From positions 1 to 25,158 of the forward strand of contig CAUJJP010000184.1 of the NCBI GenBank assembly GCA_963205525.1: DNA of 25,158 nt, in the 5' to 3' direction. The position numbers and the translations under genes were made by a program. The notes below the pieces were generated by a model that had not been told where the DNA came from, did no database searches, and worked only from the letters and a program-made list of their open reading frames with translations. The DNA comes from Pseudomonadota bacterium. Lineage in GTDB: Bacteria; Pseudomonadota; Gammaproteobacteria; Burkholderiales; Burkholderiaceae. Every line of letters starts with the position of its first letter. Position 1 is the first letter of the stretch. Shown in pieces: positions 1-8,853 of the stretch.

Positions 1-8
1 TGCCCGGC

Positions 9-907
9 ATGGTCGGCAACCCCTTCACGCTGAGCCTGCTGATCAACGGCGTGGTGCTGGGCATCGCGGCGGTGGGCATCGGCTTCCTGATGCACCAGTG
101 CGGCTTCGTGATGTTCGGCGTGGCAGCCTTCATCGGCATGCCGGCCTACCTGGTGGGCATCGGCTCGGCGCAGTTCGGGCTCAACCTCACGGCTGCGGTG
201 CTGTTCGCGCTGGTTGGCAGCACGGTCTTCGCAGCCCTCGTCGGCGCCCTGGTGGTGCGGGCGCGGCCGCTGCCCTTCGCGATGCTGACGCTGGCACTGG
301 CGCAGATGCTCAAGCAGGTGGCGATGCTGCAGGTGATGCGCCCCGTCACCGGCGGCGACGACGGCCTGACGATGACCTTCAGCGGCAGCTTCCTCGGCCT
401 CACGCAGTCGGCGCTGGGCAAGGCACCGAGCTTCTGGCCGCTGGCCTGGGCGGCGCTGTGCCTGGTGATCCTGATCGTCTGGGTGGCGGCGCAGTCGCGC
501 TTCGGCCAGGTGCTGCGCGCCACGCAGGCCAACGAGGAACGCATGCGCTTCTCGGGCTTCGACACCTACTGGCCGCGGCTGGCGGCGTTCACGCTGGCGT
601 CTTTCCTGGTCTCGATCTCGGGCGTGCTGATCGCGCTCAACAGCGCCTATGCATCGCCCGAGTTGCTGGATTTCGCCACCGGCGGCCACGCACTCACGGC
701 GATGATCGTCGGCGGCGGCGCCACGGCGCTGGGGCCGCTGTTCGGCGCGCTGCTCTACACCTGGGGCCAGAGCGCCTTCGGCGCCACCGGCTATCTGGAG
801 CTGCTCACCGGCATCGCCGTGGTGGTGATGATCGCGGCCTTCCCGAAGGGCGCGATGGGCTTCCTGCTGCAGCTGCCGGGCCTGCTGGCGCGGCGCAAGG
901 GGAACTG

Positions 908-908
<1 letters not shown>
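9..908 (+). CDS. livM: Branched-chain amino acid-type ABC transporter permease, LivM family (5' end possibly outside window)
   Basis: Inner-membrane permease of a LivHMGF-type importer (HAAT family) for branched-chain amino acids or, commonly in Burkholderiales, aromatic or other organic acids. The 299 residues contain about seven or eight hydrophobic segments, for example near residues 7-27, 33-53, 58-82, 143-161, 191-212 and 262-278. A cytoplasmic loop at 165-183 has the family pattern FGQVLRA...NEERM..SG, and a glycine-rich GGGATALGP motif lies near 235-243. The first ATG is at 9, but the frame stays open to the window edge and most LivM proteins have extra N-terminal sequence, so the true start may lie upstream. 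Its stop overlaps the livG start (TGA 906-908, ATG 908-910), indicating translational coupling. The partner LivH and the LivK receptor would be expected upstream. The substrate is not readable from sequence. Confidence 0.88.
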
Positions 909-1602
<694 letters not shown>

Positions 1603-1606
<4 letters not shown>

Positions 1607-1680
1607 GCACCGCACGGCCGTTCCGAAGGTGCCCGCGCCCCCTTGGGGGGCCGGCGCCCAGCGCCTTGGGGGTCCGATGA
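1603..1680 (+). CDS. 25-codon mini-ORF bridging livG and livF (repeat-derived)
   Basis: ATG at 1603-1605 overlaps the livG stop (TGA 1604-1606), and its own stop (TGA 1678-1680) overlaps the livF start (ATG 1677-1679). The 25-residue product is rich in Pro, Arg and Gly (it begins MSTARPFRRC) and about two thirds of it is encoded by a GC-rich extragenic repeat at 1636-1676. It resembles no protein family I recognise. The likely role, if any, is in cis: ribosomes finishing livG could restart here and then be delivered to livF, preserving coupling that the repeat would otherwise have broken. It could equally be a fortuitous open frame. Confidence 0.4.
1636..1676. repeat. GC-rich extragenic repeat-like element between livG and livF
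   Basis: Composed of CCCCCTTGGGGG (1638-1649), a small hairpin GGCGC-CCA-GCGCC (1653-1665) and a second TTGGGGG (1666-1672). The C run at 1638-1642 can also pair with the G run at 1668-1672, enclosing the small hairpin. I recall similar 'CCCTTGGGGGG...GCGCCTTGGGGG' sequences scattered between genes in Rubrivivax/Leptothrix-type Burkholderiales, but only one clear copy is in this window. The final G run lies 4-5 nt before the livF ATG and is the only Shine-Dalgarno-like sequence for that gene. Confidence 0.5.
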
Positions 1681-2372
1681 GCTTCCTGCAGATCCGCGGC
1701 CTGACGGCCGGCTACGGCAAGTCGGTGGTGCTGCGCGGCGTCGACATCGAGGTCGACGAGGGCGAGTCGCTCGCCGTGGTCGGCAAGAACGGCGCCGGCA
1801 AGTCCACGCTGCTGAATTCCTTCTTCGGCGGCACCAGCATCAAGGGCGGCAGCATCGTGCTCGGCGGCACGGCGATCGAGAAGCTGCCGGCCTACGTGGC
1901 GCCCAAATACGGCGCCACGATCTCGCCGCAGGGGCGCCTGATCCTGCCCCACCTCACGGTGCAGGAAAACCTGCTGCTCGGCGCCGCCTCGGGCCGGCCC
2001 GGACAATGGACGCTGGATCGCGTCTACGCGCTCTTTCCGATCCTGCTCGAGCGCCGGCACAAGCTGGGCACGGCGCTGTCGGGCGGCCAGCAGCAGATGC
2101 TGGCAGTGGGCCGCGCGCTGATGGGCAACCCGCGCGTGCTGCTGCTGGACGAGCCGTCCGAGGGCCTGTCGCCGCTGCTCGTCGACGGGCTGGCCGACAT
2201 CTTCAACAAGATCCGCGACGCCGGCACCGGCGTGCTGATGGTCGAGCAGCACCTGAGCCTGGTGCGGCGCGTGACGCAGCGCTTCGTCGTCATGTCCAAG
2301 GGCGAGATCATCGACCGCGGCCTCACGGCCGAGATCGATACCCCCCGGCACCAGGCGGCGCTGGCATTCTGA
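1677..2372 (+). CDS. livF: ABC transporter ATP-binding protein, LivF family
   Basis: Second ATPase of the Liv-type importer; it pairs with LivG on the LivH/LivM permease. The 231-residue product has Walker A GKNGAGKS at 36-43, Q-loop Q85, a perfect signature LSGGQQQ at 134-140, Walker B VLLLDEP at about 154-160, and H192 in VEQH. The ATG at 1677 is chosen because LivF homology begins there (SFLQIRGLTAGYG); an upstream in-frame extension to 1554 would be translated from livG and repeat sequence. Spacing from livG is 70 nt, unusual for this operon, and is filled by the mini-ORF/repeat. It is the last gene of the operon and converges on the gene at 2433. Confidence 0.9.
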   Translation: MSFLQIRGLTAGYGKSVVLRGVDIEVDEGESLAVVGKNGAGKSTLLNSFFGGTSIKGGSIVLGGTAIEKLPAYVAPKYGATISPQGRLILPHLTVQENLLLGAASGRPGQWTLDRVYALFPILLERRHKLGTALSGGQQQMLAVGRALMGNPRVLLLDEPSEGLSPLLVDGLADIFNKIRDAGTGVLMVEQHLSLVRRVTQRFVVMSKGEIIDRGLTAEIDTPRHQAALAF

Positions 2373-2391
2373 CCGCCGGGCTGCCGGCGGT
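2372..2391. terminator. Hairpin between convergent livF and the CrtC-like gene
   Basis: A perfect 8-bp stem, ACCGCCGG (2372-2379) and CCGGCGGT (2384-2391), with a 4-nt loop starts at the last base of livF. More GC-rich inverted segments (CCCC-A-CGGGG and GGCGCC/GGCGCT) follow to about 2428. No T-tract follows on either strand, so intrinsic termination is only inferred from the position between convergent genes. The segment may also be an extragenic repeat. Confidence 0.35.
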
Positions 2392-2432
2392 GCCCCACGG
2401 GGAGGCGCCGCAGGCGCTTCGGCGGCATGCGT

Positions 2433-3548
2433 TCAGATCGGCGGATGCTGCTGCACCGATTCGTACTGTGCGTAGCCCTTGCCAACGCCGTATTCGATGA
2501 TGCCGTAGCCCACCTCGTCGCCGTCGCGCACCTCGATCACCTGGTCGGCCAGCGTGCGCACCTTGCGGCGCACCAGCGGGTCGGTGAGGTCCCAGCTCTC
2601 GTGGGCGAGGAAGAGCTTGCCCTTGTCGTCGCCGTGGAACCAGCCGTCGAGGCCGCCGTACAGGCCGCCCTTGAGGAAATAGCGCGTGGGCAGCGTGCGC
2701 ACGTGGATGGGCCGCTCGCTGCCGTCGCCGAAGCGCAGGCGGAAGGTCGCCTCGGCCATCGTCTGGCCCAGCGGGTCGGGTGCCCAGGTGCAGTCGTGCT
2801 GCACGTCGATGATGGCGTTGCGGCCCGAGACCTTGCTGCCGAGGCCGAAGACCTCCTCGCCCGAGAGGTAGATCTTGTCGCCGGGCGCGCGCTCCTTGAA
2901 GAAGACATGCAGGCCGCGGTTCTCGAACTGCGCCGTCGTCCAGCAGTAGAAGAACGGCGGGTAGAAGGTCAGCGGCGGGGCGGTCTCGTCGGTGCGCATC
3001 TCCGAGCGCACGCCCCAGGAATGGTCGCGCTGGCCCAGCCAGGTGCCTTCGTCGATCTCGATGCGGCGGCCGTCGAATGCCAGCCAGCCGCGGTAGTGGC
3101 CGAGCTGCTGCGCGCGCGCCATGTTCTCGGTGACGCGGCCGTCGCGGCGGCGCAGGTGCGCCTTCTCCTCGTGCGGGTTGAGCGCCGAGACGAACTCGAT
3201 GTCGAAGCGGATGCCCGAGTCGTTGTCGCCGAGCACCAGGCGGTGGCGCTTCAGGCCTTCGAGCACGGTGATCGACAGCGGGCCGACGGTGGTGGTCAGC
3301 GGGTCGGGCCGCAGCCGGCGCGAGGCGCGGAAATTCCACTGCCGCCCCGGCACCGCCACGCCCGCGAAGGCATCCATCACGTTGCGGTTGGGGTGGTAGC
3401 CCAGGCCGATGTCGAACATCAGCTCGCCGCCGGGCGCGGGGTGGCCGGTGTACCACAGCCGCTCCATCCAGGCCGGGTCGCTGTTGTCGATCTGGTCGAA
3501 GGTGGTCGGCAGCTGGTGGCCGATGAGGTCGTCCTGAGGTGTCAGCAT
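2433..3548 (-). CDS. CrtC/AttH-like (DUF7064/DUF7065-type) protein, copy A
   Basis: A 371-residue soluble protein with no signal peptide or membrane segment. It resembles the DUF7064/DUF7065 proteins, which are thought to have a calycin fold remotely related to hydroxyneurosporene synthase (CrtC) and AttH. The diagnostic feature I see is DHSWGVR at 175-181 within a beta-rich, Trp/Tyr-rich sequence; the second copy in the window (9943-10947) has DHSWGPR at 181-187 and a matching upstream segment (LSITVLEGLKRHRL here, LSVQALDGPKAYRF there). No function has been established to my knowledge; neighbours suggest a role in acyl-CoA or terpenoid-type catabolism. The gene is divergent from the crotonase operon, and a palindromic operator (3577-3588) lies 28 nt upstream of its ATG. 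Family assignment is from memory of motifs. Confidence 0.72.
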   Translation of the reverse strand: MLTPQDDLIGHQLPTTFDQIDNSDPAWMERLWYTGHPAPGGELMFDIGLGYHPNRNVMDAFAGVAVPGRQWNFRASRRLRPDPLTTTVGPLSITVLEGLKRHRLVLGDNDSGIRFDIEFVSALNPHEEKAHLRRRDGRVTENMARAQQLGHYRGWLAFDGRRIEIDEGTWLGQRDHSWGVRSEMRTDETAPPLTFYPPFFYCWTTAQFENRGLHVFFKERAPGDKIYLSGEEVFGLGSKVSGRNAIIDVQHDCTWAPDPLGQTMAEATFRLRFGDGSERPIHVRTLPTRYFLKGGLYGGLDGWFHGDDKGKLFLAHESWDLTDPLVRRKVRTLADQVIEVRDGDEVGYGIIEYGVGKGYAQYESVQQHPPI

Positions 3549-3575
3549 GGGGTTGTCTCGGCGTTCTCAAAAGTC

Positions 3576-3592
3576 GTACGGTACTGTACAGT
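3576..3592. promoter_or_regulatory. Operator site 1 (shared palindrome)
   Basis: GTACGGTACTGTACAGT. The core TACGGTACTGTA (3577-3588) is a near-perfect palindrome lying in the 80-nt gap between two divergent genes, 28 nt from the minus-strand start and 40 nt from the plus-strand start. It matches 11 of 12 core positions with the site at 8785-8796 and shares GTACGGT-N3-GTAC with the site at 13806-13822. The form suits a TetR-family repressor dimer, but no TetR gene is in the window. Confidence 0.6.
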
Positions 3593-3628
3593 CTGCTGGC
3601 GAATTCCTCCAGAGGAGATTGACCCGAC

Positions 3629-4417
3629 ATGAGCACCGAATCGATCCGCGTCGAACGTGATGGCGCGCTCGCCATCGTCACCCTGGCGCAGGCGGCGCGC
3701 GGCAACCCCTTCGACGGCGACTTCACGCGCGACTTCAAGCAGGTCGCTGCCGGGCTGTGGGACGCCACCGACCTGCGCGGCGTGCTGCTGCGCGCCGACG
3801 GGCCCAATTTCAGCGTCGGCGGCGACCTCAAGTCCTTCTACCCGGTGCGCACCGGGTTGGGGCCGCTGGTGCGCAAGTGGACCGGCGACCTGCACATGGG
3901 CCTGCAGCGCTTCTGGGCGCTGCCGGTGCCGGTGGTGTGCGCGGTGCAGGGCTTCGCGATGGGCGGTGGCGTGGCGCTGCTGGCGGGTGCCGATGTGGTG
4001 CTGGCAGGGGAGGGCAGCAAGTTCGGCTCCGCCTTCGCGCAGCTCGGCTTCAGCTGCGACTCGGGCTCCAGCGCCACGCTCACCGCGCGCATGGGCGCGG
4101 CGCGGGCCAAACGCTTCGTGATGCTGGCCGAGATGCTGAGCGCCGCCGAGGCCCAGGCCGCCGGCCTGGCCGACCGCGTGGTGGCCGATGCCCAGCTGCA
4201 GGACGAGGCGCTGGCGCTGGCGCGAAAGCTCGCCGCCGGCCCGACCCTGGCCTATGGCGAGATCAAGCGCCTGTTCATGAAGGCGGGCATCGGCCAGCTC
4301 GAGGCCCTGCTCGAGGACGAGGCGCTGACGCTGGCGCGCGTGGCCGCCAGCGCCGATGCCCAGGAAGGCATCGCGGCGCTGGTCGAGAAGCGCAAGCCCG
4401 CGTTCAGCGGTCGCTGA
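3629..4417 (+). CDS. Crotonase-family enzyme (enoyl-CoA isomerase/hydratase-like), ECH-1
   Basis: A 262-residue crotonase-fold protein acting on an acyl-CoA. Oxyanion-hole segments are visible as FSVGGDLK (61-68) and GFAMGGGVALL (108-118). Both classical hydratase glutamates appear missing: the FG-x-PE position reads FGSAF, and the second position falls on a hydrophobic residue in KRFVML. Instead there is an aspartate at D144 in FSCDSGSS, the arrangement seen in PaaG- and ECI-like isomerases, so double-bond isomerisation is at least as likely as hydration. GAGGAG at 3612-3617 supports the ATG at 3629. It is the first gene of a three-gene operon; its stop overlaps the next start (TGA 4415-4417, ATG 4417). 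The shared operator at 3577-3588 probably controls it. Confidence 0.85.
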   Translation: MSTESIRVERDGALAIVTLAQAARGNPFDGDFTRDFKQVAAGLWDATDLRGVLLRADGPNFSVGGDLKSFYPVRTGLGPLVRKWTGDLHMGLQRFWALPVPVVCAVQGFAMGGGVALLAGADVVLAGEGSKFGSAFAQLGFSCDSGSSATLTARMGAARAKRFVMLAEMLSAAEAQAAGLADRVVADAQLQDEALALARKLAAGPTLAYGEIKRLFMKAGIGQLEALLEDEALTLARVAASADAQEGIAALVEKRKPAFSGR

Positions 4418-5175
4418 TGGCCTACGACCACCTGCTCGTCGAGCCGCACGCCGACGGCTTTGCGACCCTCACGCTCAACCGGCCAGAGAAGCTGAATACC
4501 TTGTCGATCGCGCTGCGGCAGGAGCTGGCGCAGGCGGTGGCGGTGCTGGAGGCCGACCCGGCGGTGCACGTGCTCGTCCTCACCGGCGCCGGGCGGGCCT
4601 TCACGGCCGGCCTGGACCTCGACGAATGGTCGCAGGCGCCGGCCGCCGGCGCGTGGGACCACGATGCGGTGGCTGCCCTGCGACAGTTCCGCGGCCCCGT
4701 CATCGGCGCCATCAACGGCCTGGCGATCACCGGCGGCGTGGAGATGGCGCTGGCCTGCGACCTGCTGATCGCCTCGACCGCGGCGCGCTTTGCCGATACG
4801 CACGTGAAGGTCGGCCTGCTGCCGGGCTGGGGCGGATCGGTGCGCCTGCAGCAGCGTGTGGGCCCGCACCGTGCCAAGGAGATGGCGCTGACCGGCCGCT
4901 TCGTCGGCGCCGAAGAGGCGCTGGCCTGGGGCCTGGTCAACCGCGTCGTGGCGCCCGAGCAGTTGCTGCCCGCGGCCGCCGCGCTGGCGCGCGAGCTGCT
5001 CGCGCATCCGCCGGCGGGCGTGGCGGCCTACAAGCGGCTGCTCGACGACGAGGCCGCGCTGCCCCTGGGCGAGGCACTGGCCTTCGAACGCGAACGGGCA
5101 CGTGCGGCCAACCTCGGTGTCACCCGCGAAGAGATCGACGCCCGGCTGGCGCGCCTGCGCCGGCAGACACGATGA
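4417..5175 (+). CDS. Enoyl-CoA hydratase/isomerase family protein, ECH-2
   Basis: A 252-residue crotonase-family enzyme translationally coupled to ECH-1. The oxyanion-hole regions are FTAGLDLDEW (62-71) and AINGLAITGGVEMA (98-111). The first catalytic glutamate position is replaced in FADTHVKVGLLPGWGGS (125-141), while the second is kept as E155 in AKEMALTGR. This FADTH...PGWG pattern defines a common hydratase-like subgroup in proteobacteria whose exact substrates are largely unassigned. The start at 4417 is set by the 4-nt ATGA overlap. It is followed 10 nt later by the thioesterase gene. Having two different crotonases side by side suggests consecutive isomerase and hydratase steps on the same substrate; that is inference. 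Confidence 0.87.
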   Translation: MAYDHLLVEPHADGFATLTLNRPEKLNTLSIALRQELAQAVAVLEADPAVHVLVLTGAGRAFTAGLDLDEWSQAPAAGAWDHDAVAALRQFRGPVIGAINGLAITGGVEMALACDLLIASTAARFADTHVKVGLLPGWGGSVRLQQRVGPHRAKEMALTGRFVGAEEALAWGLVNRVVAPEQLLPAAAALARELLAHPPAGVAAYKRLLDDEAALPLGEALAFERERARAANLGVTREEIDARLARLRRQTR

Positions 5176-5185
5176 GGCCCGCACC

Positions 5186-6085
5186 ATGAGCACACATCCG
5201 ATTCCCGACTGGGATGCACGCGACCTGCGCGAACTGCTGGCGCTGGACGAAGTCGGCCCCGGCGCCTTCCGCACGCGCGCGAGCGATGCCAATGCGCATG
5301 GCCGCGTCTATGGCGGCCAGGTCCTGGCGGTGGCGCTGGCGGCCGCGGCGCGCACGGTGAGTCCGGGTCGGCGCGCCACCGCGATGCAATTCACCTTCCT
5401 GCAGGGCACGCTGCACGGCGAGGCGGTCGACGTGCAGGTCACGGCGCTGCAGGACGGCAAGCGCTTCTCGTCGCGTCATGCGCGCGGCGTGCAGGCCGGC
5501 GGGCGCTGCGTCTTCGACGCGCAGGTGACGTTCGCGCTCGATTTCGATGCGCCCGAGCACGGCGCCGGGCCGCCGGTCCCGCTGGAAGACCCGGAAACGC
5601 TGCCGCCCATCGACCAGCTGCCGACCGCCTGGGGCGACGCGGTGGAAGGCGCCCTGGGCTTTCGCATGATGCCCAAGGCCGGTGTCGACTTCCGCCTGGC
5701 CGGCGCACCGGAGCTGCTGCGCCTGAGCCTGCCCGAGCCGCGGCTGCGCTTCTGGGTGCGGCTGGCGCAACCGCTGGGTGACGATCCGCACCTGCACGCC
5801 GCCGCCTTCGCCTATCTGTCGGATTGGTGGATCAACTATGCCGCCACCGGCGGCCACCAGCAGGATGCGATCGCGCGCGGCGGGCTCTACGTGGCGAGCC
5901 TGAATCACGCCATCTGGCTGCACCGCCCGCTGCGTGCCGACGACTGGCTGCATTTCGACAGCACCAGCCACGCCGCAGCGCATGGGCGCGGCCTGAGCGT
6001 GGCGCGTGTGCACGACCGCCAGGGCCGGCTGGTTGCCTCCGCCACGCAGGAATGCCTGATGGCGCCGCGCGCGGGCGGGGGCTGA
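5186..6085 (+). CDS. Acyl-CoA thioesterase, TesB (thioesterase II) family
   Basis: Double hot-dog thioesterase that hydrolyses acyl-CoA to free acid and CoA. The 299-residue length fits E. coli TesB (about 286). The catalytic triad of TesB (Asp, Thr, Gln) maps to D213 in YLSDWW, S238 in ASLNHAIWLHRP (Ser replacing Thr) and Q288 in ATQECLM. The N-terminal hot-dog signature HGRVYGGQVLA is at 38-48. The ATG at 5186 is chosen because family homology starts there; the frame is open upstream into ECH-2. It is third in the ECH-1/ECH-2 operon and may relieve CoA sequestration or release a dead-end acyl-CoA. It converges on the TRAP receptor gene. Confidence 0.88.
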   Translation: MSTHPIPDWDARDLRELLALDEVGPGAFRTRASDANAHGRVYGGQVLAVALAAAARTVSPGRRATAMQFTFLQGTLHGEAVDVQVTALQDGKRFSSRHARGVQAGGRCVFDAQVTFALDFDAPEHGAGPPVPLEDPETLPPIDQLPTAWGDAVEGALGFRMMPKAGVDFRLAGAPELLRLSLPEPRLRFWVRLAQPLGDDPHLHAAAFAYLSDWWINYAATGGHQQDAIARGGLYVASLNHAIWLHRPLRADDWLHFDSTSHAAAHGRGLSVARVHDRQGRLVASATQECLMAPRAGGG

Positions 6086-6091
6086 TCGACA

Positions 6092-6113
6092 GCCCGCGCG
6101 GCGCGCGCCGGGC
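6092..6113. terminator. GC-rich inverted repeat between convergent genes
   Basis: GCCCG (6092-6096) and CGGGC (6109-6113) flank an almost pure alternating G/C core in the 31-nt gap between the thioesterase and DctP stop codons. A stable hairpin is likely on both strands. No T-tract is present, so a terminator role is inferred only from position. Confidence 0.3.
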
Positions 6114-6116
6114 GCG

Positions 6117-7160
6117 CTACTTCGCGCCGGCCGCGATGTCCTTGCGCAACTCCTCGAGCACGCGCGGCGCATCGGCCATGCCCTTCTTCTTCGCCTTCTC
6201 GAGCCAGCCGGTCTCCACGCCCAGCGTGCGCTTCTTCAGCTCGTCGACCATGGCGGCATTTGGGCGGTCGATGGTGGCGCCGCCCTTGGTCAGCTGCTCG
6301 GTGGCCTCCTTGGTGAAGGCGTCGTGCGCGATGCCGCTCTTGCGCGCCAGCGCCTCGCCCGAGATGCGCAGGATCGCCTCCTGGTCGGGCTTGGCGATGG
6401 TGGCCCACTTGGCCGGGTTGATGGCCACCATGTTGACGGTGTTGACGAAGCCGCCGGGGATGAAGGTGAAGCGCTTGAGGATGCCGTCGACCTTGAAGCC
6501 GGTGACCACCTCGGCCGGCAGCACGCCACCGTCGATGACGCCCGACGAGGCCAGTTCGTAGATCTCGCTCACCGGCTTGAGCACCGGCACGCCGCCCAGC
6601 AGCGTGATCGTCTGCGTGGCCGCGGGCGAGGGGCTGCGCAGCTTCACGCCCTTGAAGTCGTCGGCGCTCTTGAATTCCTTCTTCGCGGTGGTGAAGACAT
6701 GTGCGGCCGAACCCGTGAACAGCGACAGCACCATCACGCCCTTGAACTCGTCGTATTTCTCGAGCTCCTTCTTGTAGATGCGCCAGGTGGAGGCCGACCG
6801 CACCGTGGACACGTCGCCCAGGAAGGGCAGTTCCATCATCTCGATGAGCTCGAAGCGGCCGGGCGTGAAGCCCGGGATGACCAGCGCCATGTCGGCCAGG
6901 CCGTCGCGCACCACGTCGAACTGGCCGGCGACCGTGCCCACCACCTTGGGCGTGCTCTCGACCTTGACGCGGCCCTGCGTGACCTTCTCGACCTCGGCAA
7001 ACCAGGGCTCGAGGATCTGCACGCGCACCGGATAGCCGGCGGGTAACCAGTTCGAATAGCGCAGCACGGTCTGCGCGGCGGCTGGTGTGGCCAGGCTGGC
7101 GGCCAGCAGGGTGGTGGCGGCAGCGGCCACGAGGCGGCGGCGCAGCGGGGTGAATGTCAT
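6117..7160 (-). CDS. TRAP transporter periplasmic receptor, DctP family
   Basis: Periplasmic solute-binding protein of a tripartite ATP-independent transporter, binding a carboxylate substrate. The 347-residue product starts with a Sec signal peptide (basic RRR at 7-9, hydrophobic 10-27, likely cleavage near residue 29 after Ala-Ala-Ala). The mature protein begins with the DctP-like LRYSNWLPAGYP, and the middle region FKGVKLRSPSPAA corresponds to the conserved FKGLKIR...P area with the substrate-carboxylate arginine. AAGGAG lies 7-8 nt before the ATG. It is 13 nt downstream of the acyl-CoA ligase, so ligase and receptor form an operon, which suggests that the captured acid is the ligase's substrate. 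The membrane subunits DctQ/DctM are not in the window. Confidence 0.85.
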   Translation of the reverse strand: MTFTPLRRRLVAAAATTLLAASLATPAAAQTVLRYSNWLPAGYPVRVQILEPWFAEVEKVTQGRVKVESTPKVVGTVAGQFDVVRDGLADMALVIPGFTPGRFELIEMMELPFLGDVSTVRSASTWRIYKKELEKYDEFKGVMVLSLFTGSAAHVFTTAKKEFKSADDFKGVKLRSPSPAATQTITLLGGVPVLKPVSEIYELASSGVIDGGVLPAEVVTGFKVDGILKRFTFIPGGFVNTVNMVAINPAKWATIAKPDQEAILRISGEALARKSGIAHDAFTKEATEQLTKGGATIDRPNAAMVDELKKRTLGVETGWLEKAKKKGMADAPRVLEELRKDIAAGAK

Positions 7161-7173
7161 GCGGGAATCTCCT

Positions 7174-8733
7174 TCAGGCGATCTTGCGGGTGTGGCCGGC
7201 CCAGTGCGGGTCGCGGAGCACGTTCTTGCGCACCTTGCCCACGGGGGTGACGGGCAATGGCTCGCGGCGGAATTCGTAGCTGCGGGGCACCTTGTAGCCC
7301 CCGATGTGGGTGCGGCAGTGGGCGTCGAGCTCGGCTTCGGTGACCTCGGCGCCGTCCTTGACGACGACCACGGCGTGCACCTGCTCGCCCCAGCGCTCGC
7401 TGGGGATGCCGATGACGGCGGCCTCGCGCACCGCCGGGTGCAGGAAGAGCACACGCTCGACCTCGATCGAATAGACGTTCTCGCCGCCGGTGACGATCAT
7501 GTCCTTGATGCGGTCGGCGACGTAGACGAAGCCGTCCTCGTCCATCGTGCCGGCGTCACCGGTGTGCATCCAGCCGTCCTTCAGCACCGCGGCCGTGGCC
7601 TGCGGGTTGTTGAAGTAGCCGCTCATCAGCATGTCGCTCTTGACGACGATCTCGCCCAGCGTGTCGGCCGGCGCCGTGCTGCCGTCGGGCAGCACGATCT
7701 TCACCTCGTTGCCGAAGGCCGGCTGGCCGGCCGAGCGCAGCCGCCGTGCCTTCGGGCCCGCGGTGAGGTGGTCGCGCCAGCGCAGCACGGTGGCGAAGCC
7801 GCCGGTCTCGGTCATGCCGAAGACCTGGTAGAAGTGCCAGGTCGGCAGCTTCTGCATCGCCTGCTGCATCAGCGCCTCGGGCATCGGGCTGCCGCCGTAG
7901 ACGCAGGTGCGCAGGCTGCTGAGGTCGTAGCGGTCGAAGTCGGGGTGCGCCAGCAGCATGTTGATCATGGTGGGCACGAGCACGGCGTTGGTCACCTTGT
8001 GCTCGGAGATCGCCTGCATCACCAGCACCGGGTCGAACTTGGGCAACGGCACATGCGTGCCGCCGGCCATGGTGATGTAGAGCAGGGCGCTGGCGCCGGC
8101 AAAGTGGAAGTAGCCGGCGACATAGGCGAAGCTGAGGTCCTCGACCTGCGGCAGCCAGGCCAGGTAGCCGAGCGTGGCGACGAAGAGGCCGCGGTGGCTC
8201 ATCATCACGCCCTTGGGGTGGGCCGTGGTGCCGCCGGTGTAGAAGATGACCCACAGGTCCTCGCCCGAGCGGTTGGCGTCGGGCAGCGCGGCGTGGGCGG
8301 CCACCAGGGTCTCGTAGTCGAGCAGGCCGTCGGGGCAGGGACCCTCGCCCATCCACACCAGCGTCTTCAGCCCCGGCAGGCGCTGCTTCAGTTCGCGCGC
8401 CTGGTCGAGAAAATGTTCGTCGACGAACAGCACCGTGGCCTTGGAGTCGGTGAGCGCATAGTCGTTTTCGGCCACCGACCAGCGGATGTTCAGCGGCGCG
8501 AAGGCGCCACCGGCCCAGGGCACGGCGAAGAAGAGCTCCACGTAGCGGTCGGAGTTCATCGCCAGCGCGGCGACGAAGGCGCCGTCGGCGATGCCCAGCA
8601 CGCGCAGCGCGCCGGCCAGCCGCGGCACGCGCTCGCCGACCTCGCGCCAGCTGCGGCGGCGGCCGTTGCAGATGATGGCGGTGCGGTGCGGCTGGCAGGC
8701 CACGGCCTGTCGGAGAAACTGGGTACCTTGCAT
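7174..8733 (-). CDS. AMP-forming acyl-CoA synthetase (ANL superfamily)
   Basis: Activates a carboxylic acid to its CoA thioester through an acyl-adenylate. All ANL landmarks are present in 519 residues: P-loop FYTGGTTAHPKG at 164-175, FGMTETGG at 305-312, HTGD at 390-393, DRIKD at 407-411, and the adenylation lysine in PVGKVRK (K500). Length and motifs fit a medium-chain or aromatic/cyclic acid ligase; specificity cannot be read. ATG at 8733 follows only a weak purine stretch (CGGAG). It is first in an operon with the DctP receptor. The shared palindrome at 8785-8796 lies 52 nt upstream, linking it to the crotonase and kinase operons. It resembles LvaE-type ligases in role only. Confidence 0.9.
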   Translation of the reverse strand: MQGTQFLRQAVACQPHRTAIICNGRRRSWREVGERVPRLAGALRVLGIADGAFVAALAMNSDRYVELFFAVPWAGGAFAPLNIRWSVAENDYALTDSKATVLFVDEHFLDQARELKQRLPGLKTLVWMGEGPCPDGLLDYETLVAAHAALPDANRSGEDLWVIFYTGGTTAHPKGVMMSHRGLFVATLGYLAWLPQVEDLSFAYVAGYFHFAGASALLYITMAGGTHVPLPKFDPVLVMQAISEHKVTNAVLVPTMINMLLAHPDFDRYDLSSLRTCVYGGSPMPEALMQQAMQKLPTWHFYQVFGMTETGGFATVLRWRDHLTAGPKARRLRSAGQPAFGNEVKIVLPDGSTAPADTLGEIVVKSDMLMSGYFNNPQATAAVLKDGWMHTGDAGTMDEDGFVYVADRIKDMIVTGGENVYSIEVERVLFLHPAVREAAVIGIPSERWGEQVHAVVVVKDGAEVTEAELDAHCRTHIGGYKVPRSYEFRREPLPVTPVGKVRKNVLRDPHWAGHTRKIA

Positions 8734-8783
8734 GGGGCGGACTCCGCAGTGCGTGCGCGTGGGTTCTTGCGCTTGTTAGTAAT

Positions 8784-8797
8784 CTACCGTACTGTAG
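8784..8797. promoter_or_regulatory. Operator site 2 (shared palindrome)
   Basis: CTACCGTACTGTAG; the core TACCGTACTGTA (8785-8796) is near-palindromic and differs at one position from the core of site 1 (TACGGTACTGTA). It lies 52 nt upstream of the acyl-CoA ligase ATG on the minus strand and about 200 nt upstream of Bug-1. It is probably bound by the same regulator as sites 1 and 3. Confidence 0.6.
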
Positions 8798-8853
8798 GCT
8801 ATCGCACGACAAACCGAACAGGCGGGTTTCCCCGCGCACGCGGGGGCCGGCGC

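Noticed and set aside
5172..5189. Five-codon ATG frame between ECH-2 and the thioesterase
   Set aside because: It overlaps ends in ATGA style, but is too short and GC-biased to support beyond chance.
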